DNA of 64,000 nt, taken from assembly GCF_026226775.1 (NCBI RefSeq), contig NZ_JAKKOD010000001.1:1552001-1616000 (forward strand), given 5' to 3'. A program made the translations under genes and the position numbers. The notes under the pieces were generated by a model that worked only from the letters and a program-made list of their open reading frames with translations, was not told the DNA's origin and did no database searches. The stretch is from Avibacterium sp. 21-586. Its GTDB lineage: Bacteria > Pseudomonadota > Gammaproteobacteria > Enterobacterales > Pasteurellaceae. Of the stretch, positions 21,137-32,087 are shown in pieces. Within the stretch, counting starts at the first letter, position 1. Every line of letters starts with the position of its first letter.

Positions 21137-22495
21137 TTATTCAAATAAATTTTTATGTAATGCTCTTACCACATCATCAGCTTGCGCGTTCTGTACTAAC
21201 ATACAAATGTTGTTGGTGCTTGCGCCGTAACTGATCATTCTTACGTTGTAGCTTTCTAGGGTGTCAAAAATTTGTTTTGCGATACCTGCAGTGATATGCA
21301 GATCATTCCCCACTAATGCTACTAAAGATAAGCCTGTATCCACTTTTACACTGGATACTTCTCTTAGTTCAGAAAGTAATTCTGGTGAGAGCATTTCCGC
21401 ACCCGATGAGGCAGAACCTGTTTTATCTAAGGTCAGTGCTACGCTTACTTCGGAAGTAGTGATGGTATCCACTGAAATTTTGTGTTTTGCTAAAATGTTA
21501 AACACATTCGCTAAGAAACCCTGTGCGTGTAACATACTTAGGCTTGAAAGTGTTACCAAGGTTTGATCACGGCGTAATGCGATCGCTCGGAAGGTTGGAC
21601 GTGGCTGGGGATCTTTTGTTACCCAAGACCCGCCATCTTGTGGTGCTTTACTTGAGCCAACGAATACAGGAATATTACTGCGTACTGCCGGAAGTAACGT
21701 TGCTGGGTGCAACACTTTCGCACCGAAGGTCGCCATTTCTGCAGCCTCAGCAAAGCTCATTGCGTCAATCCGTTTTGCAGCTGGCACAATGCGTGGATCC
21801 GTTGTGTAAATACCCGCAACATCAGTCCAAATTAACACGTCTTTAGCATTTAGCACCTCTGCTAAAAGTGCGGCAGAATAATCACTGCCACCACGTCCTA
21901 AAGTAGTCGTTTTGCCTTGAGAATCTCGACCGATAAAGCCTTGTGTGACAATCATTGTATCGTTATCTTGAGCCAGAATCGGTTTTAATAGCGCATCGCT
22001 GTTTTTTTGTGTTTGCTCATCATCTGGCACGGCTTTACCAAAATGGCTGTTGGTTGCCACAATGGTGCGTACATCTACCCAAGTAGCTTTCGCACCTAAC
22101 TCTTTTAAAACTTGTACAAAAATCAAGGTAGACATCATTTCCCCTTGACTGATTAATTCGTCTGTTAAAGCATCCGATACAGCCACACTTGCCGCATCAG
22201 CAAGGGTTTCAATATGTTCTAAAATTTCCTCAATTTTTGACCGCACTTCACAGCCATCTTTGAGCTCCGCTAAGATGTTTTCTTGAATTTGACGTACTTC
22301 AGCAATTAACTTCGCACGCTCTTCAAGCTCTTTACCATTTGCGAGAGCTACCAATAAGTTAGTGACCCCAGCTGAGGCAGAAAGCACAACAACACGCGTG
22401 TTAGGATCGGCAGTAACGATTTGAGCACACGAAAGCATTGCGTTATGATTTGCAACACTAGTGCCACCAAATTTTGCAACAGACAAATGAGACAT
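21137..22495 (-). CDS. lysC: Lysine-sensitive aspartokinase LysC
   Basis: Phosphorylates aspartate, entry to the lysine/threonine/methionine/DAP pathway. The 452-aa monofunctional enzyme has KFGGTSVAN near residue 8, TTLGRGGSDYSAALLA near 208 and two C-terminal ACT domains (from about 310). These resemble feedback-inhibited aspartokinase III. No homoserine dehydrogenase domain is attached. The upstream gap is too short and unstructured for the lysine riboswitch often found before lysC. Confidence 0.95.
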   Translation of the reverse strand: MSHLSVAKFGGTSVANHNAMLSCAQIVTADPNTRVVVLSASAGVTNLLVALANGKELEERAKLIAEVRQIQENILAELKDGCEVRSKIEEILEHIETLADAASVAVSDALTDELISQGEMMSTLIFVQVLKELGAKATWVDVRTIVATNSHFGKAVPDDEQTQKNSDALLKPILAQDNDTMIVTQGFIGRDSQGKTTTLGRGGSDYSAALLAEVLNAKDVLIWTDVAGIYTTDPRIVPAAKRIDAMSFAEAAEMATFGAKVLHPATLLPAVRSNIPVFVGSSKAPQDGGSWVTKDPQPRPTFRAIALRRDQTLVTLSSLSMLHAQGFLANVFNILAKHKISVDTITTSEVSVALTLDKTGSASSGAEMLSPELLSELREVSSVKVDTGLSLVALVGNDLHITAGIAKQIFDTLESYNVRMISYGASTNNICMLVQNAQADDVVRALHKNLFE

Positions 22496-22599
22496 AAGAT
22501 TTTCCTTCCTGTAAGTATAAATGATTGTTGTATTAAAATATCTTAGAAATAACTATTCCAGTAAGCATTGTCAAATAGTATTTTATAAAAGAAAATAAA

Positions 22600-22625
22600 A
22601 AAACACCATTTTAAAATGATGTTTT
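22600..22625 (-). terminator. proA terminator
   Basis: AAAACACCATTTT / AAAATGATGTTTT is a 13-bp near-perfect inverted repeat, 43 nt downstream of proA and followed by TTTTTATTTTC on the minus strand. Confidence 0.75.
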
Positions 22626-22667
22626 AACATATTAAAACTTTATTATGAATTATCCAATAATCTCCAA

Positions 22668-23924
22668 TTAGGGACGGAGTAAATAATCACCCACGCCAAT
22701 CCATTTGTAAGAGGTTAGTGCTTCTAATCCCATAGGCCCACGGGAATGCAATTTTTGTGTACTCACTGCCACTTCTGCGCCTAAGCCAAATTGTCCGCCA
22801 TCGGTAAAACGTGTACTTGCATTGACATACACTGCAGCGCTGTCCACTTGATTAATAAATTGTTGTGCAAGGCGTTGCGAGCTGGTTAAGATCGCATCAG
22901 AATGTTGCGTACCGTATTGATTAATAAAGGCTACCGCTTCATCAATATCTTTAACCATCACCACATTGAGATCAGGCGATCCCCATTCTTGTTGTAAATC
23001 TTGCTCCTGTAATGGCACAACGGTTGCCCCTGCTTGGTTTAATAGTGAAAGTGCGGTGGAATTTGCGTGAAATTTTATTTTTGATTGGCTAAATTCCGCT
23101 AGCATTGGCAAAAATTGTGCGGCGATGCTTTCTTGCACTAACAAGGTTTCAAGGGTGTTACAAGTGCTTGGACGCTGCGTTTTGGCATTGCTAATCACCG
23201 CTAATGCACGGTTTAAATCTGCACTTTCTTCCACGAAAGTATGGCATACGCCCACGCCCCCAACGATCACAGGAATGGTGGAATTTTCTTTACAAAGCTG
23301 ATGTAAGCCCGCACCGCCCCTTGGAATAAGCATATCCACATAGCGATCTAGTTTCATTAATTGCATCACTAAATCACGGTTTGGATCAGTAATCGCTTGC
23401 ACAGCATATTGTGGTAAATTGGCTTGTAATAGGGCTTGTTGTACCACTTCTACTAAGATTTTGTTGGAGTGTTGAGTTTCTTTTCCTCCGCGTAAAATTA
23501 CTGCGTTGCCTGTTTTTAAACATAGGCTGGCTACATCGATGGTTACGTTTGGACGGGCTTCATAAATGGTTGCCACCACACCTAAAGGTACACGCACACG
23601 TTCAATTTTTAGCCCACTGTCTAGCGTACCGCCGTCAATGATTTTGCCCACAGGATCAGGCAGCGAAATAATATGACGAACATCTTGGGCAATGGCGTGT
23701 AGCCGTTCAGGTGTGAGTAATAGGCGATCAATCAAGGCATCTGATAAACCATTTTGCTTAGCGGTTTGAATGTCTTTTTCATTTTCCGCCAAAATACGAG
23801 CAGCTTGTTGTTCTAATTGATCGGCAATACATAGCAAGGCACGATTTTTGTCTTTTTCACTACATTGTGCCAATACAAAAGCCGCGTGTTTGGCTTGTTT
23901 ACCCATTTCTACTAAATTCGTCAT
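22668..23924 (-). CDS. proA: Glutamate-5-semialdehyde dehydrogenase ProA
   Basis: Reduces gamma-glutamyl phosphate to the semialdehyde, the second step of proline synthesis. 418 aa against 417 in E. coli. Key segments: [20 protein letters not shown] near 117-136, the catalytic Cys in [12 protein letters not shown] near 256, and [19 protein letters not shown] near the end. It follows the yicG-like gene by 28 nt on the same strand. proB is not adjacent in this window. Confidence 0.96.
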   Translation of the reverse strand: MTNLVEMGKQAKHAAFVLAQCSEKDKNRALLCIADQLEQQAARILAENEKDIQTAKQNGLSDALIDRLLLTPERLHAIAQDVRHIISLPDPVGKIIDGGTLDSGLKIERVRVPLGVVATIYEARPNVTIDVASLCLKTGNAVILRGGKETQHSNKILVEVVQQALLQANLPQYAVQAITDPNRDLVMQLMKLDRYVDMLIPRGGAGLHQLCKENSTIPVIVGGVGVCHTFVEESADLNRALAVISNAKTQRPSTCNTLETLLVQESIAAQFLPMLAEFSQSKIKFHANSTALSLLNQAGATVVPLQEQDLQQEWGSPDLNVVMVKDIDEAVAFINQYGTQHSDAILTSSQRLAQQFINQVDSAAVYVNASTRFTDGGQFGLGAEVAVSTQKLHSRGPMGLEALTSYKWIGVGDYLLRP

Positions 23925-23947
23925 TATTTATCCTTATTTTTTAATTT

Positions 23948-24619
23948 TTATTTGATTTTTTTCGGCAGTTTATCATCGGTTTGCTTTTCGGCGATTTCCT
24001 GCTCTTGATAATCGAATACTGGCAAATGCCATTCAAAACGAATAGCAAGCAATCGAATGGTAAAACCGCAAGCTAGGGTTACCACGATCACGATATTGTG
24101 ATTAATATTCAACTGGCTCAAGCCAATATAAATACTTGCTGCCAGCAATGCAATGCTGGCATACAGCTCTTTTTGGAAGACAAGTGGAATGCGGTTGCAT
24201 AGCAAATCCCGTAGCACACCGCCAAATGCCCCGGTGATAATTGCTGCAATAACCGCAATGATAAAGCTATGCCCCATATCTAATGCGATTTGTGTGCCAA
24301 TAATGGAAAACACGATAAGTCCCAAGGCATCTAGCACCAAGAAAATGGTACGAAAATAACGCATAAAATGTCGAATGAATGGCGCAATTACCACCGTCAG
24401 CACCGCGGCGCTGGCAACAATAATAAAATAATGGGGATTTTTTACCCAACCAAGAGGATAATGCCCCAGCAGCACATCGCGCACTGAACCACCACCAATG
24501 GCAGTCATTGCTGCAATGATAATGACGCCGAAAATATCCATTTTTTCTCGTCCTGCGGCTAATGCCCCCGTGATAGCTTCGGCACTAATTCCAATAATAT
24601 ATAAAATGCTAAGTAGCAT
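23948..24619 (-). CDS. YicG/TRIC-type membrane channel protein (UPF0126)
   Basis: About seven transmembrane helices in 223 aa, with duplicated glycine-rich cores [13 protein letters not shown] and [19 protein letters not shown]. These mark the UPF0126 family, the bacterial relatives of trimeric intracellular cation (TRIC) channels. Physiological role is unknown in bacteria. I chose the ATG at 24619 because AAGGGA sits just before it. The ATG at 24631 would place that ribosome site inside the coding sequence. It is probably co-transcribed with proA. Confidence 0.85.
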   Translation of the reverse strand: MLLSILYIIGISAEAITGALAAGREKMDIFGVIIIAAMTAIGGGSVRDVLLGHYPLGWVKNPHYFIIVASAAVLTVVIAPFIRHFMRYFRTIFLVLDALGLIVFSIIGTQIALDMGHSFIIAVIAAIITGAFGGVLRDLLCNRIPLVFQKELYASIALLAASIYIGLSQLNINHNIVIVVTLACGFTIRLLAIRFEWHLPVFDYQEQEIAEKQTDDKLPKKIK

Positions 24620-24794
24620 AAATCCCTTCATTTAAGAGCGATAAGAATTTCAGTTATTTTAGACAGTAATTTTATCGCCAACAAGGAATAATTTAACATA
24701 TGAAATAATGCATAAAAGCCATTTAATCCTCTTGAAATTCAAGTTAAAATGAAAGATCGATTTCTACTTAATTTTATTTTAGCAAGGATTTTTT

Positions 24795-27700
24795 ATGTCA
24801 GAACCGCGTTTCGTACATTTACGTGTGCATAGCGATTTTTCAATGATTAATGGTATTGCGAAAGTAAAACCGTTAGTTAAAGCCTGCGTGGAAAACGAAA
24901 TGGTGGCAATGGCATTGACGGATTTTACCAACTTCTGCGGTTTAGTGCGATTTTATGGGGAAGCCCTTTCTTCAGGAGTGAAGCCCATTGTTGGGGCAGA
25001 CGTGTTAGTGAAAAGCGATTTGCTCGGCGATGAGCATTTTGAACTTACCTTACTTGCCAAAAATAATACGGGCTATCACAACATCACCCTGTTGTTATCC
25101 AAAGCGTATGAACGAGGTTACACGGATTTACCCTATATTGATCAGCAATGGCTGATGGAACACCGTGAAGGCTTGATCATTCTTTCCGGTGGGCGCAATG
25201 GTGATGTGGGAAAAAAATTACTGAAAAATAATCTCGCGGATGTAGAAAGTGCGGTGCGTTTTTATCAAGAATTTTTTCCTGACCATTTTTATTTGAGTCT
25301 TTGTCGCACAGGGCGTCCTGAAGAAGAGCGTTATATTCAAGCCGCCTTAAAATTAGCAGAAAAACATCGTATCCCCCTTGTGGCAACCAATGATGTGTGC
25401 TTTTTGTCTTCCGAAGATTTTGAGGCACACGAGATCCGCGTTGCGATTCACGATAGCTATACGCTTGATGATCCAAAACGCCCGAAACTATATAGTGCTC
25501 AGCAATATTTCCGTAGCGAACAGGAAATGTGCGAATTATTTGCTGATATTCCCACCGCACTTGCAAATACCGTGCAAATTGCCAAACGTTGTAATGTAAC
25601 CATTCGTTTGGGCGAGTATTTCTTACCCAAATTTCCCACAGGGGAGCTCAGCACGGAAGATTATTTGGTACAAAAATCCCGTGAGGGCTTGGAAGAGCGC
25701 TTAGCGTTTTTATTTCCAGATGAAAAAGAGCGGGCAGAAAAACGCAAAGAATATGACGAACGCTTGCAAGTTGAGCTAGATGTAATTAACCAAATGGGGT
25801 TCCCCGGTTACTTCTTAATCGTAATGGAGTTTATCCAGTGGTCGAAAGATAATGATATTCCTGTTGGGCCGGGGCGTGGTTCTGGGGCTGGCTCATTAGT
25901 GGCTTATGCGTTGAAAATCACTGATCTTGATCCCCTTGAATTTGATTTACTTTTCGAGCGTTTCTTAAATCCAGAACGGGTATCAATGCCCGATTTTGAC
26001 GTGGATTTTTGTATGGATGGGCGAGATCGCGTGATTGAACACGTTGCGGAAACTTACGGACGTGGCGCGGTGTCGCAGATTATCACCTTTGGTACGATGG
26101 CGGCTAAGGCGGTAATTCGAGATGTGGGGCGTGTGCTTGGACACCCTTATAGTTTCGTGGATCGCATTTCCAAATTAGTGCCGCCTGATCCGGGTATGAC
26201 CTTAGCCAAAGCCTTTGAGGCTGAACCGCGCTTGCCTGAAATTTATGAAAGTGATGAAGAAGTCAAAGCCTTAATTGATATGGCGCGCAAGCTCGAAGGG
26301 GTAACGCGTAACGCAGGGAAACACGCTGGGGGCGTGGTGATTTCCCCAGGGCTGATTACAGATTTTTCGCCGCTCTATTGTGATAGTGAGGGTAAACACC
26401 CTGTTACCCATTTTGACAAAAATGATGTGGAATATGCAGGGCTAGTGAAGTTTGACTTCTTGGGATTGCGCACCCTAACCATCATCAAATGGGCATTGGA
26501 TATGATTAATACTCGCCTTGCCAAAGAGGGCAAGCCGTTAGTGGATATTAATCGTATACCCCTTGATGATCCGCAATCTTTCCAAGTGTTACTCAATGCA
26601 GAAACAACCGCAGTGTTCCAGCTAGAGTCGCGCGGAATGAAAGATTTGATCAAGCGCCTAAAACCAGACTGTTTTGAAGATATTATCGCGTTGGTGGCGC
26701 TATTCCGACCGGGGCCATTGCAATCGGGAATGGTGGATAACTTTATCCGCCGTAAACACGGGGAAGAAGAAATTTCCTACCCTGATGCAGAATATCAACA
26801 CATTTCCCTAAAACCGATTTTAGAACCAACTTACGGTATTATTTTGTATCAAGAGCAAGTAATGCAAATTGCTCAGGTGCTAGCAGGTTATACGCTCGGC
26901 GGGGCGGATTTATTACGTCGTGCAATGGGGAAAAAGAAACCGGAAGAAATGGCGAAACAACGCTCTGTGTTTGAAGATGGGGCGATTAAAAACGGCATTG
27001 ACGGCACGCTTGCAATGAAAATTTTCGATTTGGTGGAAAAATTTGCAGGCTATGGTTTTAATAAATCGCACTCTGCTGCTTATGCCTTGGTTTCTTACCA
27101 AACGCTATGGCTAAAAGCTCATTATCCTGCAGAATTTATGGCTGCGGTAATGACTTCTGAAATGGATAATACAGAAAAAATCGTTGGACTATATGATGAA
27201 TGTTTGCGTATGGGCTTAACAGTTACGCCGCCAGATATTAATACGGGGAAACATCATTTCAGCGTGAATGATAGTGGCGAGATCGTGTATGGCATTGGGG
27301 CGATTAAAGGGGTAGGAGAAGGTCCGATTGAAGCCTTAATTTCTGCTCGTGAGCAAGGAGGCATTTTTAAAGATTTATTCGATCTTTGTGCCAGAGTGGA
27401 TTTAAAGAAAATTAACCGTCGCACTTTTGAAAGCCTTATTATGTCAGGCGCATTCGATAAACTAGGCCCACACCGCGCCGCACTGGCGAAAAACTTAGAA
27501 GATGCACTGAAAGCCTCTGAGCAATATGCCAAAAACGAAGCTATAGGGCAGGCGGATATGTTTGGTGTGTTGACAGAAACCCCTGAAAAAGTGGAACAGG
27601 CCTATGCGAAAACGCCACGCTGGAGCGAAAAACAAATTTTAGATGGCGAACGGGAAACCCTTGGGCTTTATTTAAGTAGCCACCCGATTAGCCCTTATTT

Positions 27701-28271
27701 AAAAGAGATAGCCCATTACAGCTCAACAAGATTAAAAGATCTTGTGCCAAATTATCGTGGGCAAATCAGCACAGCCTGCGGTTTAGTGGTGAGTTCGCGT
27801 GTGGCGATCACGAAAAAAGGCAACCGCTTAGGTATTGCCACCTTAGATGACCGATCAGGACGTTTAGATCTCACGTTATTCGGTGAAAGTTTAGATCGGT
27901 TTGGCGAAAAATTGCAAAAAGATACTATTGTAATTGCCTCAGGCCAAGTGAGTTTTGATGATTTTTCGCAAGGCTTAAAAATGTCGGTGCGAGAATTAAT
28001 GACTCTTGATGAGGCGCGCAGTCGTTACGCCAAAAGCCTCGCTATTTGCTTGATGCAAGAACAACTTTCACCACATTTTATTAAGCAATTTAAAGACATC
28101 CTTAGCCCATATAGCGGTGGATCGTTGCCAATTAATATTTATTATCAAAGTCCACAAGGACGTGCTTTAGTAAAACTTGGCGTGCAATGGTCAGTGAATC
28201 CAAGTGATGAATTAATTAATATGCTAGTAGAAATGCTAGGCGAAAGTGCGGTGGAAGTTGAATTTAAATAA
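24795..28271 (+). CDS. dnaE: DNA polymerase III alpha subunit DnaE
   Basis: The replicative polymerase. 1158 aa against 1160 in E. coli. N-terminal PHP domain ([20 protein letters not shown]), polymerase palm with catalytic aspartates in [16 protein letters not shown] near residue 400, helix-hairpin-helix and OB regions. It also has an internal clamp-binding pentapeptide QADMF near 917. The gene stands alone here with SD AGGA before ATG. It is convergent with the accessory transporter gene that follows. Confidence 0.98.
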   Translation: MSEPRFVHLRVHSDFSMINGIAKVKPLVKACVENEMVAMALTDFTNFCGLVRFYGEALSSGVKPIVGADVLVKSDLLGDEHFELTLLAKNNTGYHNITLLLSKAYERGYTDLPYIDQQWLMEHREGLIILSGGRNGDVGKKLLKNNLADVESAVRFYQEFFPDHFYLSLCRTGRPEEERYIQAALKLAEKHRIPLVATNDVCFLSSEDFEAHEIRVAIHDSYTLDDPKRPKLYSAQQYFRSEQEMCELFADIPTALANTVQIAKRCNVTIRLGEYFLPKFPTGELSTEDYLVQKSREGLEERLAFLFPDEKERAEKRKEYDERLQVELDVINQMGFPGYFLIVMEFIQWSKDNDIPVGPGRGSGAGSLVAYALKITDLDPLEFDLLFERFLNPERVSMPDFDVDFCMDGRDRVIEHVAETYGRGAVSQIITFGTMAAKAVIRDVGRVLGHPYSFVDRISKLVPPDPGMTLAKAFEAEPRLPEIYESDEEVKALIDMARKLEGVTRNAGKHAGGVVISPGLITDFSPLYCDSEGKHPVTHFDKNDVEYAGLVKFDFLGLRTLTIIKWALDMINTRLAKEGKPLVDINRIPLDDPQSFQVLLNAETTAVFQLESRGMKDLIKRLKPDCFEDIIALVALFRPGPLQSGMVDNFIRRKHGEEEISYPDAEYQHISLKPILEPTYGIILYQEQVMQIAQVLAGYTLGGADLLRRAMGKKKPEEMAKQRSVFEDGAIKNGIDGTLAMKIFDLVEKFAGYGFNKSHSAAYALVSYQTLWLKAHYPAEFMAAVMTSEMDNTEKIVGLYDECLRMGLTVTPPDINTGKHHFSVNDSGEIVYGIGAIKGVGEGPIEALISAREQGGIFKDLFDLCARVDLKKINRRTFESLIMSGAFDKLGPHRAALAKNLEDALKASEQYAKNEAIGQADMFGVLTETPEKVEQAYAKTPRWSEKQILDGERETLGLYLSSHPISPYLKEIAHYSSTRLKDLVPNYRGQISTACGLVVSSRVAITKKGNRLGIATLDDRSGRLDLTLFGESLDRFGEKLQKDTIVIASGQVSFDDFSQGLKMSVRELMTLDEARSRYAKSLAICLMQEQLSPHFIKQFKDILSPYSGGSLPINIYYQSPQGRALVKLGVQWSVNPSDELINMLVEMLGESAVEVEFK

Positions 28272-28344
28272 TTAATAAAAATGTGTGAAGTTATTACGAT
28301 ATTGTGAAATTAACGATTTGACTGAGAAAATATTATCGGCCAAT

Positions 28345-28370
28345 AAAAAGCCTATCGCTAAGCGATAGGC
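28345..28370 (-). terminator. Terminator of the sugar-porter/esterase operon
   Basis: Stem GCCTATCGCT / AGCGATAGGC, followed on the minus strand by CTTTTTATT, lies 39 nt after the transporter stop. Confidence 0.8.
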
Positions 28371-28408
28371 GTACATTCATCTCGCGTAACGCAATCACTT
28401 TGTATTTC

Positions 28409-29824
28409 TTATTGGCTATTCCGCTGAATTTGATAAGACATTTCTTCTAACTCTTTGTTATTTGTTTCTGGGATAAGATATTTCACCATAAAAAAAGATC
28501 CTATACAGCAAATACCGTAGAAAAAATAGGTTGGCGCTAATCCAAAGAACTGTAACATTGGTGGGAAAGACCAAGTAACGATAACATTGCCAATCCAGTT
28601 AGCACAGGTTGCAACACCAATTGCGGTTGTTCTAATTTTATTTGGAAATACTTCTCCTAAAATTACCCAAATCGCAGGTCCCCAAGTACTGCAGAAGAAA
28701 ATATAAAATAAATGTGCACTAATTAAAGCAGACCACGAAAGTACTGGCGTAAGTGTCAAGCTGCCATTAACTTCAGTCGCATTTATAAAAATAAATGCTG
28801 TTGCCCATAACGAAATACCCATGCCAATAGAGCCAATAAGTAATAATTTTCTTCGACCAATTTTATCAATTAAAAGCATACCAACAACTGTCATCAATAC
28901 ACCAATAATCGTTGTACCAATAGGTACAGCAAAAGAAAGAGATTGAGAAAATCCAGCAACACGCCATAATGACGAAGCATAGTAAAGAATAATATTAATT
29001 CCTGTAAATTGAGCAACAAAAGCAAAACTAATACCTACCCATACAATCGGGACAAACAAAGTTTTTGGTGATAGTACGTGTTTGATAGAAACAATATCAT
29101 CTAGATTTCCTAATGTTTGTTTGATTTGCTCAATTTTTTGTTCAGGCAAAGTCTCCTGAGTATATTTAATTAAGACGTGTTTAGCTTGCTCAATTTTATT
29201 TTTACTTACAAGATAACGTGGTGATTCAGGTAATCGCAATGCCATTAGACCATATAATGCAGCAGGGACTATCTCAATTAATAACATCCAACGCCAAGCT
29301 AGTAAATTCCACCATAATGGTGCATTTGGTGAATGATGAATATTAGCAAAGTAGTAATTAGAAATAAAAGAAGCCAATAATCCAATTGCAATCGCTAATT
29401 GTTGTAAACTACCTAATCGCCCACGAAGATGAGCAGGCGATACTTCTGCAATATATGCAGGTGCAATCACAGCGGCAATACCTACGCCTAATCCTCCAAC
29501 TAATCGCCATAAAGAGAAATCCCATAATCCGACAGATAATGCTGATCCGATAGCTGAAATTGAGAAAAGTAGCGATGCCGTTAACATTACTTTTACTCGC
29601 CCAAATTTCATTGCCGCTAAACCAGCATACCAAGCTCCAACCGCTGAACCAATTAATACTGATGCAACGGCAAACCCTAATTCACCCGATGTTAATCCAA
29701 AACCAAACTTCTCATCTCTAATTGATTCAACCGTACCACTAATTACTGCTGTATCAAATCCAAATAGGAAACCACCAAGTGCAGCAATGGTTGATATGTA
29801 AACCACCGATCTATTTGTAGCCAT
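28409..29824 (-). CDS. MFS sugar-porter family transporter
   Basis: 471 aa with 12 predicted membrane helices. Sugar-porter signatures are present: GGFLFGFDTAVISG in helix 1, LRGRLGSLQQLAIAIGLL, PESPRYLV before the central loop, QFTGINIILYYASS in helix 7, DKIGRRKLLLIG and PETNNKELEE at the end. It is a proton symporter or facilitator for a monosaccharide or polyol; the substrate cannot be read. Its start overlaps the upstream esterase stop by 14 bp, so the two are translated as a pair. The block is AT-rich relative to its neighbours and ends beside an IS element. Confidence 0.88.
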   Translation of the reverse strand: MATNRSVVYISTIAALGGFLFGFDTAVISGTVESIRDEKFGFGLTSGELGFAVASVLIGSAVGAWYAGLAAMKFGRVKVMLTASLLFSISAIGSALSVGLWDFSLWRLVGGLGVGIAAVIAPAYIAEVSPAHLRGRLGSLQQLAIAIGLLASFISNYYFANIHHSPNAPLWWNLLAWRWMLLIEIVPAALYGLMALRLPESPRYLVSKNKIEQAKHVLIKYTQETLPEQKIEQIKQTLGNLDDIVSIKHVLSPKTLFVPIVWVGISFAFVAQFTGINIILYYASSLWRVAGFSQSLSFAVPIGTTIIGVLMTVVGMLLIDKIGRRKLLLIGSIGMGISLWATAFIFINATEVNGSLTLTPVLSWSALISAHLFYIFFCSTWGPAIWVILGEVFPNKIRTTAIGVATCANWIGNVIVTWSFPPMLQFFGLAPTYFFYGICCIGSFFMVKYLIPETNNKELEEMSYQIQRNSQ

Positions 29825-30920
29825 TATTCTCTCCTTTTGTTTGTTTACTTAGCCATTGAAATATCGATATATTTTTAGATACGATTTTATTCTCGTAAAT
29901 TAAAAGAAAAATAGCGTGAGGATTAATTTCATTATGATTAATTTCTACCCTATCACAGTATGTAGCCTGTTGAAGTGTTGCTTGATGTTGCTGTAAATAC
30001 TGTATAATTTTTTCTGTATTTGCGACGGGAACAACTTGATCAGCATAGCTATGTATAAACCACAAAGGTATGTTTGTGAGCTTATGCCATTCACGTTTAT
30101 ATGGTAATTTTGCTGGACAAGCAATAATACCTGCAGTAAATAAATTAGGATCATAGGTTAATAAAGCAAGAGCCTGATATCCTCCCATTGATGCGCCTAT
30201 AATATAAATACGGTTGGGATCAATATCGTGATATCGTTGGATAACATGCTTAATTAGCTGATGAAGCGTTGGAGTATAATTTTGTTTGCCTCGATATACG
30301 CGCCCATTTAGCTTAAAACGATCAACCCAAAAACTAGGACATTGTGGTGCAAGAACATAGGGATAATCAAACTTTTTTTGCTGTTCGTTATGGCAAAATG
30401 TTTCAACCATCCTATCGGCAAAGAGCTGGCTATGATTGTTTCCACCTTCTCCTGCACCATGTAAACAAATAATTAAAGGATGGTTTGATTTCTGCTTTTT
30501 TGGTCGATGAAGACTATAACGAAGCGTTTGATAAATATGCTTTGAAACATTTAATTCGGTGATATAACGAATAGGTAATATCTCTATTTTTTGAATAGAT
30601 CGATCCTTAATATGATATTTAAAATGGGGATAGCAAAATTGCTGGCGAAAAGAGTTTTGGTTGAAATAAAGTAATTTTAAAGAAGTATCAAATGTAGAAA
30701 GATCAATGTGCAACGTATAATGTTTCTCGCTATGCTGAGTGTAGTGAGAAATAGAGATTTTCTGCCACTTATTATGACTATTTTTGCTTTTAATAAAAAG
30801 TGAAATTAAACCCAAATAAATAGTACTTAAATCACCCAAAATATTAAGCTCAAAGCGGACAAGTTGTAATCCAAACTCGCGTATTTCTGCAATAGGTTGA
30901 AGTTTACCAATATTATTCAT
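29811..30920 (-). CDS. Cytoplasmic alpha/beta-hydrolase esterase
   Basis: 369 aa, no signal peptide. The N-terminal 130 residues form a beta-rich region I do not recognise. The C-terminal hydrolase shows LIICLHGAGEGGNNHSQLFAD (oxyanion region) and the nucleophile elbow IIGASMGGYQAL. The likely acid is in HSYADQVVP and the likely base in EINPHAIF. This resembles CE1-like/prolyl-oligopeptidase-like esterases acting on sugar esters. Paired with a sugar porter and an AraC regulator, it probably de-esterifies an imported sugar or glycoside. The exact substrate is unknown. Confidence 0.75.
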   Translation of the reverse strand: MNNIGKLQPIAEIREFGLQLVRFELNILGDLSTIYLGLISLFIKSKNSHNKWQKISISHYTQHSEKHYTLHIDLSTFDTSLKLLYFNQNSFRQQFCYPHFKYHIKDRSIQKIEILPIRYITELNVSKHIYQTLRYSLHRPKKQKSNHPLIICLHGAGEGGNNHSQLFADRMVETFCHNEQQKKFDYPYVLAPQCPSFWVDRFKLNGRVYRGKQNYTPTLHQLIKHVIQRYHDIDPNRIYIIGASMGGYQALALLTYDPNLFTAGIIACPAKLPYKREWHKLTNIPLWFIHSYADQVVPVANTEKIIQYLQQHQATLQQATYCDRVEINHNEINPHAIFLLIYENKIVSKNISIFQWLSKQTKGENNGYK

Positions 30921-30955
30921 ATACTTTCTCTTATATTGCTAAATAATGGTGTTAT

Positions 30956-31018
30956 AATACGATCGGAATGACATCTATTGCTAATACTATTGTATTTATT
31001 TTTTAACACAATCGTATT
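30956..31018. promoter_or_regulatory. Candidate operator region between esterase and araC-type gene
   Basis: The 114-bp divergent gap holds the inverted octamers AATACGAT (30956-30963) and ATCGTATT (31011-31018), with a near copy ATTGTATT between them. Such spaced sites in a divergent promoter suit an AraC-type regulator. Binding is inferred. Confidence 0.5.
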
Positions 31019-31034
31019 CAACGGAGACTGAGAA

Positions 31035-31955
31035 ATGAAAATATCATTACAGCTAATGGATAATCATGCAGAGATTATCCAATCCTACTTGCCTTACATT
31101 AATATTGGTATACAACACAATCACCTTTCTTATTTTGAAGAAAAGAAAGCTCTTTGCCATTGGCATAATGATATTGAACTGATAAAAATTATTTCTGGTG
31201 AGATGAATTTTTATGTAAATGGTCATGTCATTCAACTAAAAGAGCGTGATGGCTTGATTATTAATGCAAAAGCAATGCATTATGGATATGCTATTGATGA
31301 TCAAGACTGTCAATTTATTTGTGTTCTCATCAATCCTAATATTTTTAATGAAGAGACATTGCTATATCAAAAATTTATAGCGCCCATTATTAATACCCCC
31401 TATCTAAATTTTTCTTATTTATCTTTCAATAAAAAATCACACTTGAATTTACTGAATATCATTGATAATTTCAATATTTTTAAAAATGAATATTTATCAG
31501 ATAAAAGATTAATTGATTTTCAATGTGTAGCTTTAGCAAGTATATTTTGGGAAAATTGGTTTGATCTTGTTAAGAGTCAGATTAACGATTTAAATAACGA
31601 TGAACCCAAAGAAGTTAAAATACAAAAGAAGATGATAAATTTTATCCAACAGAACTATATGAATCCGATTACGTTGGAAAATATTGCAAGATCTGCTAAT
31701 ATTGGTAGAAATAAATGCTGTATACTATTTGATAAATATACTCAACAAAGCCCTATTAAATTTGTTACTCACTACCGAATAGAGAAAGCAAAGGAATTAT
31801 TTTGTCAAGCCAATTTTTCCGTTACGGAAGTTGCATATTGCTGCGGATTTAATAATCTCAGTTATTTTTCTAAACAATTTTATAAATTGACAGGTTGTTT
31901 ACCCAGTCAATACAAAAAAACAAAAATTAGTTTTGCTAAAAAAATACTTTTATAA
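31035..31955 (+). CDS. AraC-family transcriptional regulator
   Basis: 306 aa. N-terminal cupin-like sensor: CHWHNDIELIKIISGEMNFYV near residues 41-61, typical of sugar-sensing AraC proteins. C-terminal double helix-turn-helix from about 198: ITLENIARSANIGRNKC and the second helix signature FSVTEVAYCCGFNNLSYFSKQF. SD GGAGA precedes ATG. It is transcribed away from the esterase/sugar-porter pair and most likely activates it when its sugar ligand is present. Confidence 0.88.
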   Translation: MKISLQLMDNHAEIIQSYLPYINIGIQHNHLSYFEEKKALCHWHNDIELIKIISGEMNFYVNGHVIQLKERDGLIINAKAMHYGYAIDDQDCQFICVLINPNIFNEETLLYQKFIAPIINTPYLNFSYLSFNKKSHLNLLNIIDNFNIFKNEYLSDKRLIDFQCVALASIFWENWFDLVKSQINDLNNDEPKEVKIQKKMINFIQQNYMNPITLENIARSANIGRNKCCILFDKYTQQSPIKFVTHYRIEKAKELFCQANFSVTEVAYCCGFNNLSYFSKQFYKLTGCLPSQYKKTKISFAKKILL

Positions 31956-32079
31956 AAGTATGGTATTGTTATAAACAATATTAATTATTTATTAAAATAA
32001 CACCTTAAAATACCCATTTTTATATTATTCTTAGTTTATTTTTTTTGTAGTGTTTTGAATCTCAATAGTGATAAAAAGG

Positions 32080-32087
32080 TAAAAAAT
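32080..32087 (+). repeat. Left 8-bp target duplication of IS copy 1
   Basis: TAAAAAAT immediately precedes the IS left end and is repeated exactly at 32799-32806. This is the 8-bp duplication length typical of IS1595-family elements. Confidence 0.8.
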
